Source of the DNA: JBGCED01 sp045106055
GTDB lineage: Bacteria; Pseudomonadota; Alphaproteobacteria; CBDDJK01
Direction: 5' to 3'
NCBI GenBank assembly: GCA_045106055.1
Contig: JBGCED010000059.1
Location: forward strand, 1-23,772
DNA length: 23,772 nt
Each line of letters opens with the position of its first letter. The stretch's first letter is position 1. Positions 6,031 to 14,929 of the stretch are shown here, piece by piece. Made by a program: the position numbers and the translations under genes. The notes under the pieces are model-generated. The model searched no databases. It worked only from the letters and a program-made list of their open reading frames with translations, and was not told where the DNA came from.

Positions 6031-8155
6031 CGATCGTGATGATTTGCTGATTGAAATTGGCCAGGAAGAAATTCCCGCCCGAATGCAAGAGGCTGCGCGC
6101 AATGCGCTTAAAAACAGCCTTGAAGCATTGCTTAAAGATCACGGACTGCCCGCAGCATCGGTTGAGGTGTTCAGCACCCCAAGGCGCATTGCACTTCATG
6201 CCGCCAATATCCCGCTTAAAAGCGCAGATCAAAAAATCGAGAAAAAAGGCCCTGCAACCACCGCGCCTGAACAGGCAATTAATGGCTTTTTAAAGTCAAA
6301 TGGGCTTAATTCCGTGGATCAGCTTGAAATCAGGCCCGCCAATAAGGGCGCGGTTTATTGGGCAGTGTTTGAAAAAGCAGGTGCGCCCGCACGCAGCTTG
6401 TTGCCCGCGATCATTGCCCAGCTTATCCAAACCCATCATTGGTCAAAATCCATGCGTTTTGGGGATCAAGCCTTGCGCTGGGTGCGTCCGCTAACCCATA
6501 TTATGGCGATTTTTGGCGATAAGGGGATTGAGGGCAGCATTGATCTTGGCGGGGAAAGCAGCGCGCGGCTTGAATTTATTGATCACAGCTTTGGGCATTT
6601 TATCTTAAGTCCTGATCCGTTTAAGCCCAAAGATTTTATGGATTATAAAGCCGCATTGCTGTCTTATAATGTCGTGATTGATCATCACGCCCGCAAAGCA
6701 AAAATCAGCGCAGATTTACCCGAATATACGGCTGAAGACCCTGCCCTGCTGGCAGAAGTAACAGGCTTGGTTGAAAGCCCAAAACTGCTAATTGGCGCGA
6801 TTGATGATGAATTTATGGCAATGCCGCCGCGCATTTTGCAATTAACGATGCGGGTGCATCAAAAATATTTCACCCTGCTGGATCAAGATGGCGCAATCAT
6901 TCCAAAATTCGCGATGGTCGCCAATCGCAAGGACGAGACGGCAAGCAAGGGCATTATCGCGGGCAATGAACGGGTGCTGCGCGCCAGATTGCATGATGCC
7001 AAATTCTTTTATCATCAAGATATTGATACGGGGCTTAACGCCCTATCCACCAAGCTTGAAAAGACCATTTTTCATGCGAAACTTGGCAGCATTGCCCAGC
7101 GGGTTACCCGCATTCAAGCGCTTGCAAAAATCATTGTTAGAAATTGGATCGGTGAAACCAATTTAAAACCCATCAGTGATGCTGCGCTTTTATGCAAGGC
7201 TGATCTTGCCAGCAATATTGTTGGTGAATTTCCAGAATTGCAAGGCGATATGGGCGGGCATTACGCAAAATTAGCGGGCTATGATCATGCCGTTGGTGAT
7301 GCGATTGCCCAGCATTATCAGCCCCAAGGGCCGCATGATTCGCTGCCCCATGCGCCGCTTGCGGTAACGCTAGCATTGGCGGATAAGATTGATATGCTGG
7401 CAGGTTTTTGGCTGATTGATGAACTGCCCACAGGATCAAAAGACCCTTTTGCCTTGCGCCGCGCCTGTTTGGGCATTATTCGGCTGGTGCTTGAAAACCA
7501 AGAAATATTGCAACCCTTTATTTTAAGTCAAAATCTGCGCAAGCTGTTTGAATTTGCGCTTCAAACCTATCAGCATGATGGGGTGATGCCGCAAGCGGAT
7601 TTAGCCCCGATCATTGATCGGTTGATGGTGTTTTTCAAAGAACGCTTGACCCATCATTATAAATCGCAAGATTTTGCCCATGACCAGATCATGGCGGTAC
7701 TAGCACGCTTTGATGGCAATATTCTGTTATCGCATCATCAATTATCAGCATTACAAAGCTTTATGGAAAGCGGGGATTCATCTGTTTTAATCCAGCTTTA
7801 TAAACGGGCTGCAAATATTTTTGTAACTGAATCAGCAAAAACCCCCGCTTTAAATTTTGGGATTCCTGAAAATGCGGATCATGATTATCATTCCGCTGCG
7901 CTGCCTTTAAAAAAATTCACTTTACACATGAAACATAAACGCGAAGGCGCAGGCACAAAACCAAATTTAACATCACAGCAGGATTTTCTGGGTCACTATC
8001 AACAGCTTTTGGATTATAAAGCACCTTTATCTGATTTTTTTGATAATGTGTTGGTGAATGATCCCGACCTTGAAAAACGCCGCGTCAATTTAGCAATTTT
8101 ATATTTTGTAAAGGAAAATTTTGAAGCATTGCTGGATTTTTCTAAACTTTCTTAA
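6011..8155 (+). CDS. glyS: Glycyl-tRNA synthetase beta subunit
   Basis: Beta chain (714 residues) of the tetrameric glycyl-tRNA synthetase, needed for tRNA binding and activity. The protein starts MTKDMTNDRDDLLIEIGQEEIPARM; the DLLIEIG-EEIPA core at the N-terminus is the family hallmark. VFSTPRRIA, FGDQALRWVRPL and GNERVLRARLHDAKFFYHQD also match GlyS, and the C-terminal 100 residues would be the DALR-type anticodon-binding part. An in-frame ATG at 5957 lies inside glyQ and is rejected as a start; ATG 6011 gives the ATGA overlap. ATG 6023, in the second copy of the 12-bp repeat, is equally possible and would remove only four residues. ppdK follows after 24 nt. Confidence 0.96.
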   Translation: MTKDMTNDRDDLLIEIGQEEIPARMQEAARNALKNSLEALLKDHGLPAASVEVFSTPRRIALHAANIPLKSADQKIEKKGPATTAPEQAINGFLKSNGLNSVDQLEIRPANKGAVYWAVFEKAGAPARSLLPAIIAQLIQTHHWSKSMRFGDQALRWVRPLTHIMAIFGDKGIEGSIDLGGESSARLEFIDHSFGHFILSPDPFKPKDFMDYKAALLSYNVVIDHHARKAKISADLPEYTAEDPALLAEVTGLVESPKLLIGAIDDEFMAMPPRILQLTMRVHQKYFTLLDQDGAIIPKFAMVANRKDETASKGIIAGNERVLRARLHDAKFFYHQDIDTGLNALSTKLEKTIFHAKLGSIAQRVTRIQALAKIIVRNWIGETNLKPISDAALLCKADLASNIVGEFPELQGDMGGHYAKLAGYDHAVGDAIAQHYQPQGPHDSLPHAPLAVTLALADKIDMLAGFWLIDELPTGSKDPFALRRACLGIIRLVLENQEILQPFILSQNLRKLFEFALQTYQHDGVMPQADLAPIIDRLMVFFKERLTHHYKSQDFAHDQIMAVLARFDGNILLSHHQLSALQSFMESGDSSVLIQLYKRAANIFVTESAKTPALNFGIPENADHDYHSAALPLKKFTLHMKHKREGAGTKPNLTSQQDFLGHYQQLLDYKAPLSDFFDNVLVNDPDLEKRRVNLAILYFVKENFEALLDFSKLS

Positions 8156-8179
8156 ATATCAGAAAGGATATTGGTCAAA

Positions 8180-10852
8180 ATGACAAAATGGGTCTATAAT
8201 TTTGGAAATGGTGCAGCCGAAGGCGATGCCGCATTACGCGAATTGCTGGGAGGAAAGGGCGCAAATCTGGCGGAAATGTCCTTAATTGGGCTGCCTGTGC
8301 CGCCTGGCTTTACCTTATCAACCGAAATCTGCACCTATTTTTATGATCATAAAATGCATTACCCCGATGGGCTGGAAGCCGATGTGGATAAAGCGATTGC
8401 AACGATTGAAGCCCAAACAGGGATGGGCTTTGGCAAGATTGATGCGCCCTTATTGGTGTCTGTGCGTTCTGGCGCGCGCGCTTCCATGCCTGGCATGATG
8501 GATACGGTTTTAAATCTTGGGTTAAACCAAGAAACGGTTGAAGGATTGGCAAAATCTTCTGGCGATCCGCGCTTTGCCTATGACAGCTATCGGCGATTCA
8601 TTCAAATGTATGCCAATGTCGTGTTAAATGTGGATCATCATCTGTTTGAATCTCAGCTTGAAGATTTAAAACTATCCTCTGGCGTGAATTTGGATACGGA
8701 ATTAACCCCTGCGCAGCTGCAATCGCTGGTGAAAATTTACTTACAAATCGTCGAAGAAGAAACCGCGACCCCCTTCCCTCAAGACCCAAAGCAGCAATTA
8801 TGGGGCGCGATTGGGGCGGTGTTTAAAAGCTGGATGACGCCGCGCGCAAAGGTATATCGCAGCTTGCATAATATTCCTGAAAGCTGGGGAACAGCGGTGA
8901 ATATCCAAGCGATGGTGTTTGGCAATATGGGCGATGATTGCGCAACAGGGGTTGCCTTTACCCGCGATCCTTCAACGGGTAAGAATGTTTTTTACGGCGA
9001 ATATTTGATCAATGCCCAAGGCGAAGATGTGGTTGCGGGCATTCGCACCCCCCAGCATTTAACGATTGCGGGGCGCAAGGCGCAAGGCTCTGATCTACCG
9101 TCCATGGAAGAAGCCATGCCTGAAATTTTCAAGCAGCTTGAAAAAGTGCGGATGACGCTGGAACAGCATTATAAGGATATGCAGGATATTGAATTTACGG
9201 TGCAATCGGGCATTCTTTATATGTTGCAAACCCGCAATGGCAAGCGCGCCAGCCAAGCGGCGATCAAGATTGCTTGCGATATGGTGGATGAGGGGCTGAT
9301 TGACAGGCAAACCGCGATCATGCGCGTAGAACCTCAATCTTTGGATCAAATATTGCACCCAAGGCTTGATCCTAAAGCGCCGCGCAATTTGCTTGCAAAA
9401 GGGCTTCCCGCATCGCCTGGCGCTGCAAGCGGCATGGTATGTTTTCAAGCGGATGAGGCTGAAAAGCTGGCAGCCGCAGGGCATAAAATCCTGCTTACCC
9501 GCATTGAAACATCCCCCGAAGACATTCACGGCATGCACGCAGCGCAAGGCATTTTGACCGCACGCGGCGGCATGACCAGCCACGCAGCCGTGGTTGCGCG
9601 CGGCATGGGGCGACCTTGCGTATCAGGGGCGGGCAGCTTGCAAATTAATTATCAAGCAAGCCAAGTTGAAGTGAATGGGCAAATCATTAAAGCGGGTGAT
9701 TGGTTGACGATTGATGGCGCAAGCGGCGAGATTTTTGTGGGCAAAATCCCCACCGTACAGCCAGAGCTTTCGGGCGATTTTGCACGCATTATGGGCTGGG
9801 CAGATGAAATTCGCATCCTAGAAGTGCGCACCAACGCTGAAACCCCTGATGATGTGGCAACTGCGCTTAAATTCGGCGCACAAGGGATTGGGCTGTGCCG
9901 TACCGAACATATGTTTTTTGACGCCAACAGAATTCTTGCGGTGCGTGAGATGATTTTGGCGGATGCTGAAAATGAACAAGCACGCATCAAAGCCCTTGCC
10001 AAGCTGCTGCCTTTTCAAAAGCAGGATTTTGTGGATATTTTCAAGATCATGCGCGGATTGCCCGTTACCATTCGCTTGCTTGATCCACCGCTGCATGAAT
10101 TTTTACCGCATGGCGAAGCGGAATATGCTGAACTTGCTGAAATTACAGGAAAAACGGTGGATGCGGTGAAACGGCGCGTGCAGGCACTGCAAGAGGTTAA
10201 TCCGATGCTGGGGCATCGCGGTTGCCGTTTGTTGATCAGCTATCCTGAAATTTGTGAAATGCAAGCGCGCGCTATTTTTGAAGCTGCGATTGAAGTCAAT
10301 GCCGCTGCCAGCAGCATTGAAATTATGATCCCCTTGGTGGGCATGGGCAAGGAATTATCCATGTTAAAAGGGATCATCACCAAAATTGCCGATCAAATCA
10401 AAGCAGAAAAAGGCACAATCCCTGATTATAAAGTCGGAACCATGATTGAATTGCCGCGCGCTGCCTTGCTGGCGGATGAAATTGCCAAAGATGCTGAATT
10501 TTTTAGCTTTGGCACAAATGATTTAACCCAAACCACTTTTGGGCTATCGCGCGATGATTCGTCAAATTTCCTAAACAGCTATCAGCGCAAGGGCATTATG
10601 GAGCATGATCCGTTCCAAACCTTGGATCAAGAAGGGGTTGGCGCATTAATCAAAATCGCGGTTGAACGCGGGCGCAGCACCCGAAATAATATTAAGCTTG
10701 GCATTTGCGGCGAACATGGGGGCGATCCTGCCAGCATTGAATTTTGCGCACAAGTCGGGATTGATTATGTGTCTTGTTCGCCGTTTCGTGTGCCAATCGC
10801 ACGGCTTTCTGCGGCGCAATCTGCAATCCGCAATCAAAAAGCAACATCATAA
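8180..10852 (+). CDS. ppdK: Pyruvate, phosphate dikinase
   Basis: This 890-residue enzyme interconverts pyruvate + ATP + Pi with phosphoenolpyruvate + AMP + PPi in the cytoplasm, linking glycolysis and gluconeogenesis. The start MTKWVYNFGNG and the following LLGGKGANLAEMS are typical of the family. Domains in order: an ATP-grasp nucleotide-binding part at about 1-340; the swivelling phospho-histidine domain with GGMTSHAAVVARGMG and catalytic His468; and a C-terminal TIM barrel that binds pyruvate, with RLLDPPLHEFLP, MIELPRAALLA, FSFGTNDLTQTTFG and GICGEHGGDP holding the catalytic Cys843. A TTG at 8171 in the same frame is rejected because AAAGGA lies too close to it and suits the ATG at 8180 better (11-nt spacer). 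Adjacency of glyS and ppdK is common in alphaproteobacteria. No dikinase regulatory protein gene is in view. Confidence 0.97.
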   Translation: MTKWVYNFGNGAAEGDAALRELLGGKGANLAEMSLIGLPVPPGFTLSTEICTYFYDHKMHYPDGLEADVDKAIATIEAQTGMGFGKIDAPLLVSVRSGARASMPGMMDTVLNLGLNQETVEGLAKSSGDPRFAYDSYRRFIQMYANVVLNVDHHLFESQLEDLKLSSGVNLDTELTPAQLQSLVKIYLQIVEEETATPFPQDPKQQLWGAIGAVFKSWMTPRAKVYRSLHNIPESWGTAVNIQAMVFGNMGDDCATGVAFTRDPSTGKNVFYGEYLINAQGEDVVAGIRTPQHLTIAGRKAQGSDLPSMEEAMPEIFKQLEKVRMTLEQHYKDMQDIEFTVQSGILYMLQTRNGKRASQAAIKIACDMVDEGLIDRQTAIMRVEPQSLDQILHPRLDPKAPRNLLAKGLPASPGAASGMVCFQADEAEKLAAAGHKILLTRIETSPEDIHGMHAAQGILTARGGMTSHAAVVARGMGRPCVSGAGSLQINYQASQVEVNGQIIKAGDWLTIDGASGEIFVGKIPTVQPELSGDFARIMGWADEIRILEVRTNAETPDDVATALKFGAQGIGLCRTEHMFFDANRILAVREMILADAENEQARIKALAKLLPFQKQDFVDIFKIMRGLPVTIRLLDPPLHEFLPHGEAEYAELAEITGKTVDAVKRRVQALQEVNPMLGHRGCRLLISYPEICEMQARAIFEAAIEVNAAASSIEIMIPLVGMGKELSMLKGIITKIADQIKAEKGTIPDYKVGTMIELPRAALLADEIAKDAEFFSFGTNDLTQTTFGLSRDDSSNFLNSYQRKGIMEHDPFQTLDQEGVGALIKIAVERGRSTRNNIKLGICGEHGGDPASIEFCAQVGIDYVSCSPFRVPIARLSAAQSAIRNQKATS

Positions 10853-10864
10853 TATGACCATAAC

Positions 10865-12130
10865 ATGTCAGAATTAGCAGCAAAAGCGGGCATTACCGCA
10901 CGCGGTCGTAATTTTTGGGGCGCGGCCTTTATTGCGATTCTATGTGGTTCAGGCATTTTATTTATGTCGTTTGGCATTCGCCACGGCTTTGGGCTTTTTC
11001 AGCAACCAATCAGCGATTTTCATGGCTGGAATCGCGAACATTTTTCGTTTGCGATTGCCACCCAAAATCTGGTGTGGGGCGCGATGGTGCCGTTTGTCGG
11101 CATGATCGCAGATCGCTATGGGGCGGTGATTGTGGTGATGATTTCCAGCCTGTTTTATGCTGCGGGCTTATGGTTGATGGCAAGCGCGGATCATATTTTA
11201 ATGTTTAATATTGGCGCGGGTGCGCTGATTGGCATTGGGCTTTCTGGCACGACTTTTCCCGTAATTTTTGGCACACTTAGCCGTTTGGTTGCCCCTGAAA
11301 AACGCTCGCTGGCGATGGGAATTACAATGGCACTTGCATCCTTTGGGCAATTTGCCTTTATGCCGATTGAACTTGCCTTGATCAGTGCGTTTGAATGGAA
11401 AAATGCGCTTATTATTTTAAGCATCATTGCGCTATTTATGATTCCGCTTGGGCTTGGTTTAAGAGAAAAAAGCTTGCGCGCAAAGGACATGCCTGAAAAA
11501 CAGCAGGATCAACCTGATTTGTCGATTCCCCAAGCCATTATGCAGGCTGCAAAGATTCGCGATTTCTGGCTGGTTGGCTTTGGCTTTTTTACTTGCGGAT
11601 TTCAAGTTGTCTTTATTGGCATCCATTTGCCGCCTTATTTAAGCGATAATGGTTTTGCCCTGTCGGTTTCCACGACCGCGCTTGGCTTGATTGGGCTATT
11701 TAACATTATCGGCACTTATTATGCTGGAAAATGGGGCGGGGTGTGCTGCAAACCAAAATTACTGGCATGGCTATATTTGGCACGATCGGTTGTGATTATC
11801 TTATTTTTATTGATGCCGCTTAGCCTATGGTCTGTTTATTTTCTATCAATCACCATTGGGCTATTATGGCTATCAACCGTTCCCTTGACCAATGGCACAA
11901 TTGCCTCTATTTTTGGGGTGAAGCATTTATCCATGCTGGGCGGGTTCGTATTTTTTGTCCATCAGCTTGGATCGTTTGCTGGGGTATGGATGGGCGGCTA
12001 TTTATATGATTTAACAGGCAATTATGATGCAGCATGGATGGTGATGATTGCACTTGGTCTTGTCGCTTGTGCGATCAATTGGCCGGTAAAAGAAACCCCT
12101 GTCGGGCTTAGATTATCCAAGACAACTTAA
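10865..12130 (+). CDS. Major facilitator superfamily transporter
   Basis: A 421-residue integral membrane protein with about 12 hydrophobic segments in two halves, separated by a hydrophilic loop near residues 200-220 (REKSLRAKDMPEKQQDQPD). Family marks include GMIADRYGA at the loop 2-3 site, the MFS G-(X)-(A)-D-R-(X)-G motif, and a large first-helix stretch ending GIRHGFGLFQQP. The overall form recalls monocarboxylate/oxalate-formate type MFS carriers. Pairing with ppdK upstream (12-nt gap) would make a pyruvate- or monocarboxylate-type substrate plausible, but that is inference only. The ATG at 10865 is the first plausible start; no strong ribosome site is seen. Confidence 0.88.
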   Translation: MSELAAKAGITARGRNFWGAAFIAILCGSGILFMSFGIRHGFGLFQQPISDFHGWNREHFSFAIATQNLVWGAMVPFVGMIADRYGAVIVVMISSLFYAAGLWLMASADHILMFNIGAGALIGIGLSGTTFPVIFGTLSRLVAPEKRSLAMGITMALASFGQFAFMPIELALISAFEWKNALIILSIIALFMIPLGLGLREKSLRAKDMPEKQQDQPDLSIPQAIMQAAKIRDFWLVGFGFFTCGFQVVFIGIHLPPYLSDNGFALSVSTTALGLIGLFNIIGTYYAGKWGGVCCKPKLLAWLYLARSVVIILFLLMPLSLWSVYFLSITIGLLWLSTVPLTNGTIASIFGVKHLSMLGGFVFFVHQLGSFAGVWMGGYLYDLTGNYDAAWMVMIALGLVACAINWPVKETPVGLRLSKTT

Positions 12131-12152
12131 AAAAAAGACACAAGATTGTGCG

Positions 12153-12284
12153 ATGAAATATTTAAAATATTCACTTTATTGGGGGCTTTGCGCGCTGATT
12201 GGCGTGTTTATCTTGCAATTTTATGCTGCGCCGCTAATGGGATTGATGAATGGCGCATTGGCGCTTTGTGGTTGGGGAGGATAA
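12153..12284 (+). CDS. Small hydrophobic protein, unknown function
   Basis: A 43-residue reading frame, MKYLKYSLYWGLCALIGVFI onward, ending LALCGWGG and TAA at 12282-12284. It would form one or two short membrane helices after a basic N-terminus. It fills the space between the MFS gene and the next small gene, and its last codons (GGG-GAG-GA) supply the strong Shine-Dalgarno of that gene, which starts 4 nt after the stop. This tight fit argues for a real coding sequence. No clear ribosome site of its own is seen. I do not recognise a family. Confidence 0.5.
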   Translation: MKYLKYSLYWGLCALIGVFILQFYAAPLMGLMNGALALCGWGG

Positions 12285-12288
12285 GCAT

Positions 12289-12651
12289 ATGTCACCATCT
12301 GGTTTAAAATTGGTTAAAGCATCCGTCGCTTTTATGAGCCTTGGGCTGGTGTTGGGCATTATCCTGCTGGTGTGGGGCATGATTGATAAAAGCCGCCAGC
12401 TTGGCGCAAAACCCCCAGAACAAGCTGTGATTTTTCCCATGGAACCCCCCATTTCTAATGCCCAAAATGCCCCGATTTGGAATCAAAAAATCACACTGCA
12501 AGCAGGCGAAGAAATTTTAGAGATTTGGGTGGATGGCGGCGTTATATTTACACATATTGACGGCGCGGATGATAATGATGAACGCATGATCTTACGCCGC
12601 GTGGATAATGGCGGACTGATTGGCATCTTGGAAATTCAACAGACAGAATAA
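12289..12651 (+). CDS. Single-pass membrane protein with C-terminal beta-rich domain, unknown function
   Basis: A 120-residue protein starting MSPSGLKLVKASVAF. The start at 12289 is set by GGAGG at 12276-12280, 8 nt upstream; an in-frame ATG at 12250 lies inside the previous small gene and is rejected. One membrane helix spans about residues 9-29 (SVAFMSLGLVLGIILLVWG). The remaining 90 residues look extracytoplasmic, with alternating hydrophobic strands (KITLQAGEEILEIWVDGGVI, then ILRRVDNGGLIGILEIQ). The shape is similar to small alphaproteobacterial proteins annotated as DUF6476, but I cannot verify that. It is followed after 7 nt by the threonine-aldolase-type gene. Confidence 0.72.
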   Translation: MSPSGLKLVKASVAFMSLGLVLGIILLVWGMIDKSRQLGAKPPEQAVIFPMEPPISNAQNAPIWNQKITLQAGEEILEIWVDGGVIFTHIDGADDNDERMILRRVDNGGLIGILEIQQTE

Positions 12652-12658
12652 TAACATT

Positions 12659-13714
12659 ATGAATTTATGCTCGGATAATGTAAGCGGGGTTCACCCCAAA
12701 ATCATGGATGCGCTTATAAAAGCGGATGCAGATGATGCAATGGCTTATGGCAATGATCGCTTTACCCATGAATTGGAACAGCTGGTGCGCACAAAATTCC
12801 AGCATGAAACGGCTAAGATTTGGCCCGTTGCGACAGGCACAGCGGCAAATGCAATCGGGCTTGGCGCGCTTACCCCCGCCTTTGGCAGTGTTTACTGCCA
12901 TAAATTGTCCCATTTAGAGGTGGATGAATGCGGTGCGCCCGTATTTTATACAGGCGGTGCAAGCCTTATTCATGTGGATTATGACCCAGATGCGCTGATC
13001 ACAATTAAAGGCTTAAAGCAAGAATTGGCAAAGGGTTGGCGCGGGGTTGTGCATCACACCCAGCCTGCGGTTTTATCGCTAACCCAGCTTAGCGAAATGG
13101 GCACCCATTATTCGCTTGAAACGATCAAGACATTAAGCGATATGGCGCATGAAGCGGGCATGATGGTGCATATGGACGGCGCGCGCTTTTCAAATGCACT
13201 ATGTGTGCTTGGCTGCACCCCCGCTGAAATGAGCTGGAAAGCGGGCATTGATCTGTTAAGCTTTGGCGCGACCAAAAATGGGGCAATGGCAGCGGAATTG
13301 ATCATCAGCTTCACGCCAGCAGCAACCGCAAATCTTGGATTTATGCGTAAGCGCGGCGGGCATTTATTTTCAAAGATGCGTTATTTATCGGCGCAATTAA
13401 TCGCCTATTTACAAGATGATTTATTCCTTGAAAATGCAAGCCACGCCAATCAAATGGCGCAATATTTAGCGCATCGGCTTACAGATTCAAGCATAAGGCT
13501 TGCCCATGGCGCAAGCACAAAAGCCAATATGATCTTTGCCTATTTATCGCCAGCATCCATGGCAAATGCACGGGCAGCGGGGCATGAATTTTATGATTAT
13601 CCCGCGATTGGCAGCATAAAAGACGCGCTTGGGCAAGAATTGCTGGGCGTTCGCTTGGTCACCAGCTGGAACAGCCACAAAAGCGACATTGATGATTTCA
13701 TAAGATCACTTTAG
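12659..13714 (+). CDS. ltaE: Low-specificity L-threonine aldolase-type PLP enzyme
   Basis: A 351-residue fold-type I PLP enzyme of the threonine aldolase / beta-eliminating lyase family, which would split L-threonine or L-allo-threonine into glycine and acetaldehyde (or act on related beta-hydroxy amino acids). Signatures: N-terminal SDNVSGVHPKIMDAL, AYGNDRFTHELE near 29-40, ATGTAANAIGLGAL near 58-71, HKLSHLEVDECGAP near 81-94, HMDGARFSNA near 171-180 (Asp173 for the pyridine nitrogen) and SFGATKNGAMAAE with the Schiff-base lysine at 206. The chosen ATG gives the canonical start MNLCSDNVSG; an in-frame upstream start at 12620 would overlap the previous gene. The gene is convergent with tgt across a 52-nt spacer in which I see no convincing terminator. 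Confidence 0.9.
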   Translation: MNLCSDNVSGVHPKIMDALIKADADDAMAYGNDRFTHELEQLVRTKFQHETAKIWPVATGTAANAIGLGALTPAFGSVYCHKLSHLEVDECGAPVFYTGGASLIHVDYDPDALITIKGLKQELAKGWRGVVHHTQPAVLSLTQLSEMGTHYSLETIKTLSDMAHEAGMMVHMDGARFSNALCVLGCTPAEMSWKAGIDLLSFGATKNGAMAAELIISFTPAATANLGFMRKRGGHLFSKMRYLSAQLIAYLQDDLFLENASHANQMAQYLAHRLTDSSIRLAHGASTKANMIFAYLSPASMANARAAGHEFYDYPAIGSIKDALGQELLGVRLVTSWNSHKSDIDDFIRSL

Positions 13715-13766
13715 AGGCGCTTTACTTAAAGGCACTCATGCTATTTGCAATCATCTCAAGGATACT

Positions 13767-14918
13767 CTAACGATCATTAATGCTGCGCTGATTGCGGTAA
13801 AAAGCGGTTCTAAAGCGATCAAATGCGTGCTGCTTAATGGCGGCGCGCATTTGCTGCATCAACCGCTGATAATAGGTCAAATTATGATGGGTTAGCAATA
13901 TTCCGCCCAGCATTTCCCCTGATTTTACCAGATGATGCAAATAAGCGCGGCTGAAAGGCGGCGTGTCGCTTGCTGCCTGATCAGAATTACAAGCAAGACA
14001 GGGACAATCATCCTCAAGCGGCGATAAATCATCTTTTAACCGCGAATTACGAATATTAATCGCGCCATATTTGGTAAAGGCCTGACCATTGCGCCCCGAT
14101 CTGGTGGGCAGCACACAATCAAACATATCAACCCCGCCCGCAACCGCTTCAACCAAATCAACGGGCTTTCCAACCCCCATTAAATAGCGCGGATGGGTTT
14201 CTGGAAGATGGATGATCGTATCTTCAATCGATGCGACCATCAAGCGATGCCCCTCGCCCACCGCAAGCCCGCCAATCGCATAGCCATCAAAGCCAATGCT
14301 GGTTAAATGCTGCGCAGATTCTTTTCTTAAATCCGCATAAATCCCGCCTTGGACGATTCCAAATAAGCCATAGCCATCGCGGTCAATAAACGCATCCTTG
14401 CTGCGCTTTGCCCAGCGCATGGATAATTCCATGGATTTTCTGGCCGTGCCAAAGCTGGCAGGATAGGGGGTGCATTCATCAAATGCCATGGTAATATTGG
14501 AATCCAGCAAATGCTGAATCTCAATGGATCGCTCTGGGGTTAGCATGTGATAGCTGCCGTCAATATGGGATCTAAATTTAACGCCTTGTTCATTAAGCAC
14601 CCGCAGCGCATCCAAAGACATGACCTGATACCCGCCTGAATCCGTTAAAATCGGATGCGGCCAATTCATAAATTTATGCAAGCCGCCAAGCGCATGCACG
14701 CGTTCTGCACCAGGGCGCAGCATTAAATGATAGGTATTGCCAAGCAAAATCTGCGCGCCTGTTTGCTTCACTTGCTGGGGCAGCATTCCCTTTACCGTTG
14801 CCGCTGTGCCAACAGGCATAAAGGCGGGCGTATCAATGCTGCCATGGGCGGTATGAAGCTTGCCAAGGCGCGCGCGATAGATAGGGTCTGCGGTGAAAAC
14901 TTCAAAAGACAGGCTCAT
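13767..14918 (-). CDS. tgt: tRNA-guanine transglycosylase (queuine/preQ1)
   Basis: A 383-residue enzyme that swaps guanine-34 of GU(N) tRNAs for preQ1, the entry step of queuosine on tRNA. TDSGGYQVMSL carries the general-base Asp93, FDECTPYPAS (near 146-155) contributes to base binding, and FDCVLPTRSGRNG carries the nucleophile Asp267. Zinc ligands are Cys305, Cys307 and Cys310 (CPCLAC) with His345 in LTHHN. A loop of about nine extra residues separates the Cys cluster from SRAYLHHL compared with the E. coli enzyme. Start: AGGA about 10 nt upstream of the ATG at 14918. It follows queA after 11 nt on the same strand and is probably the last gene of the queuosine operon. Confidence 0.97.
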   Translation of the reverse strand: MSLSFEVFTADPIYRARLGKLHTAHGSIDTPAFMPVGTAATVKGMLPQQVKQTGAQILLGNTYHLMLRPGAERVHALGGLHKFMNWPHPILTDSGGYQVMSLDALRVLNEQGVKFRSHIDGSYHMLTPERSIEIQHLLDSNITMAFDECTPYPASFGTARKSMELSMRWAKRSKDAFIDRDGYGLFGIVQGGIYADLRKESAQHLTSIGFDGYAIGGLAVGEGHRLMVASIEDTIIHLPETHPRYLMGVGKPVDLVEAVAGGVDMFDCVLPTRSGRNGQAFTKYGAINIRNSRLKDDLSPLEDDCPCLACNSDQAASDTPPFSRAYLHHLVKSGEMLGGILLTHHNLTYYQRLMQQMRAAIKQHAFDRFRTAFYRNQRSINDR

Positions 14919-14929
14919 AATTTAATATC

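Noticed and set aside
9095..9583. 162-residue open frame on the minus strand inside ppdK
   Set aside because: It is antisense to the conserved ppdK histidine domain; the His/Cys/Arg-rich product is typical of a shadow frame.
13715..13766. Possible terminator between ltaE and tgt
   Set aside because: Only a 4-bp CTTT/AAAG pairing flanked by mismatches is present and no U-run follows; too weak to call.
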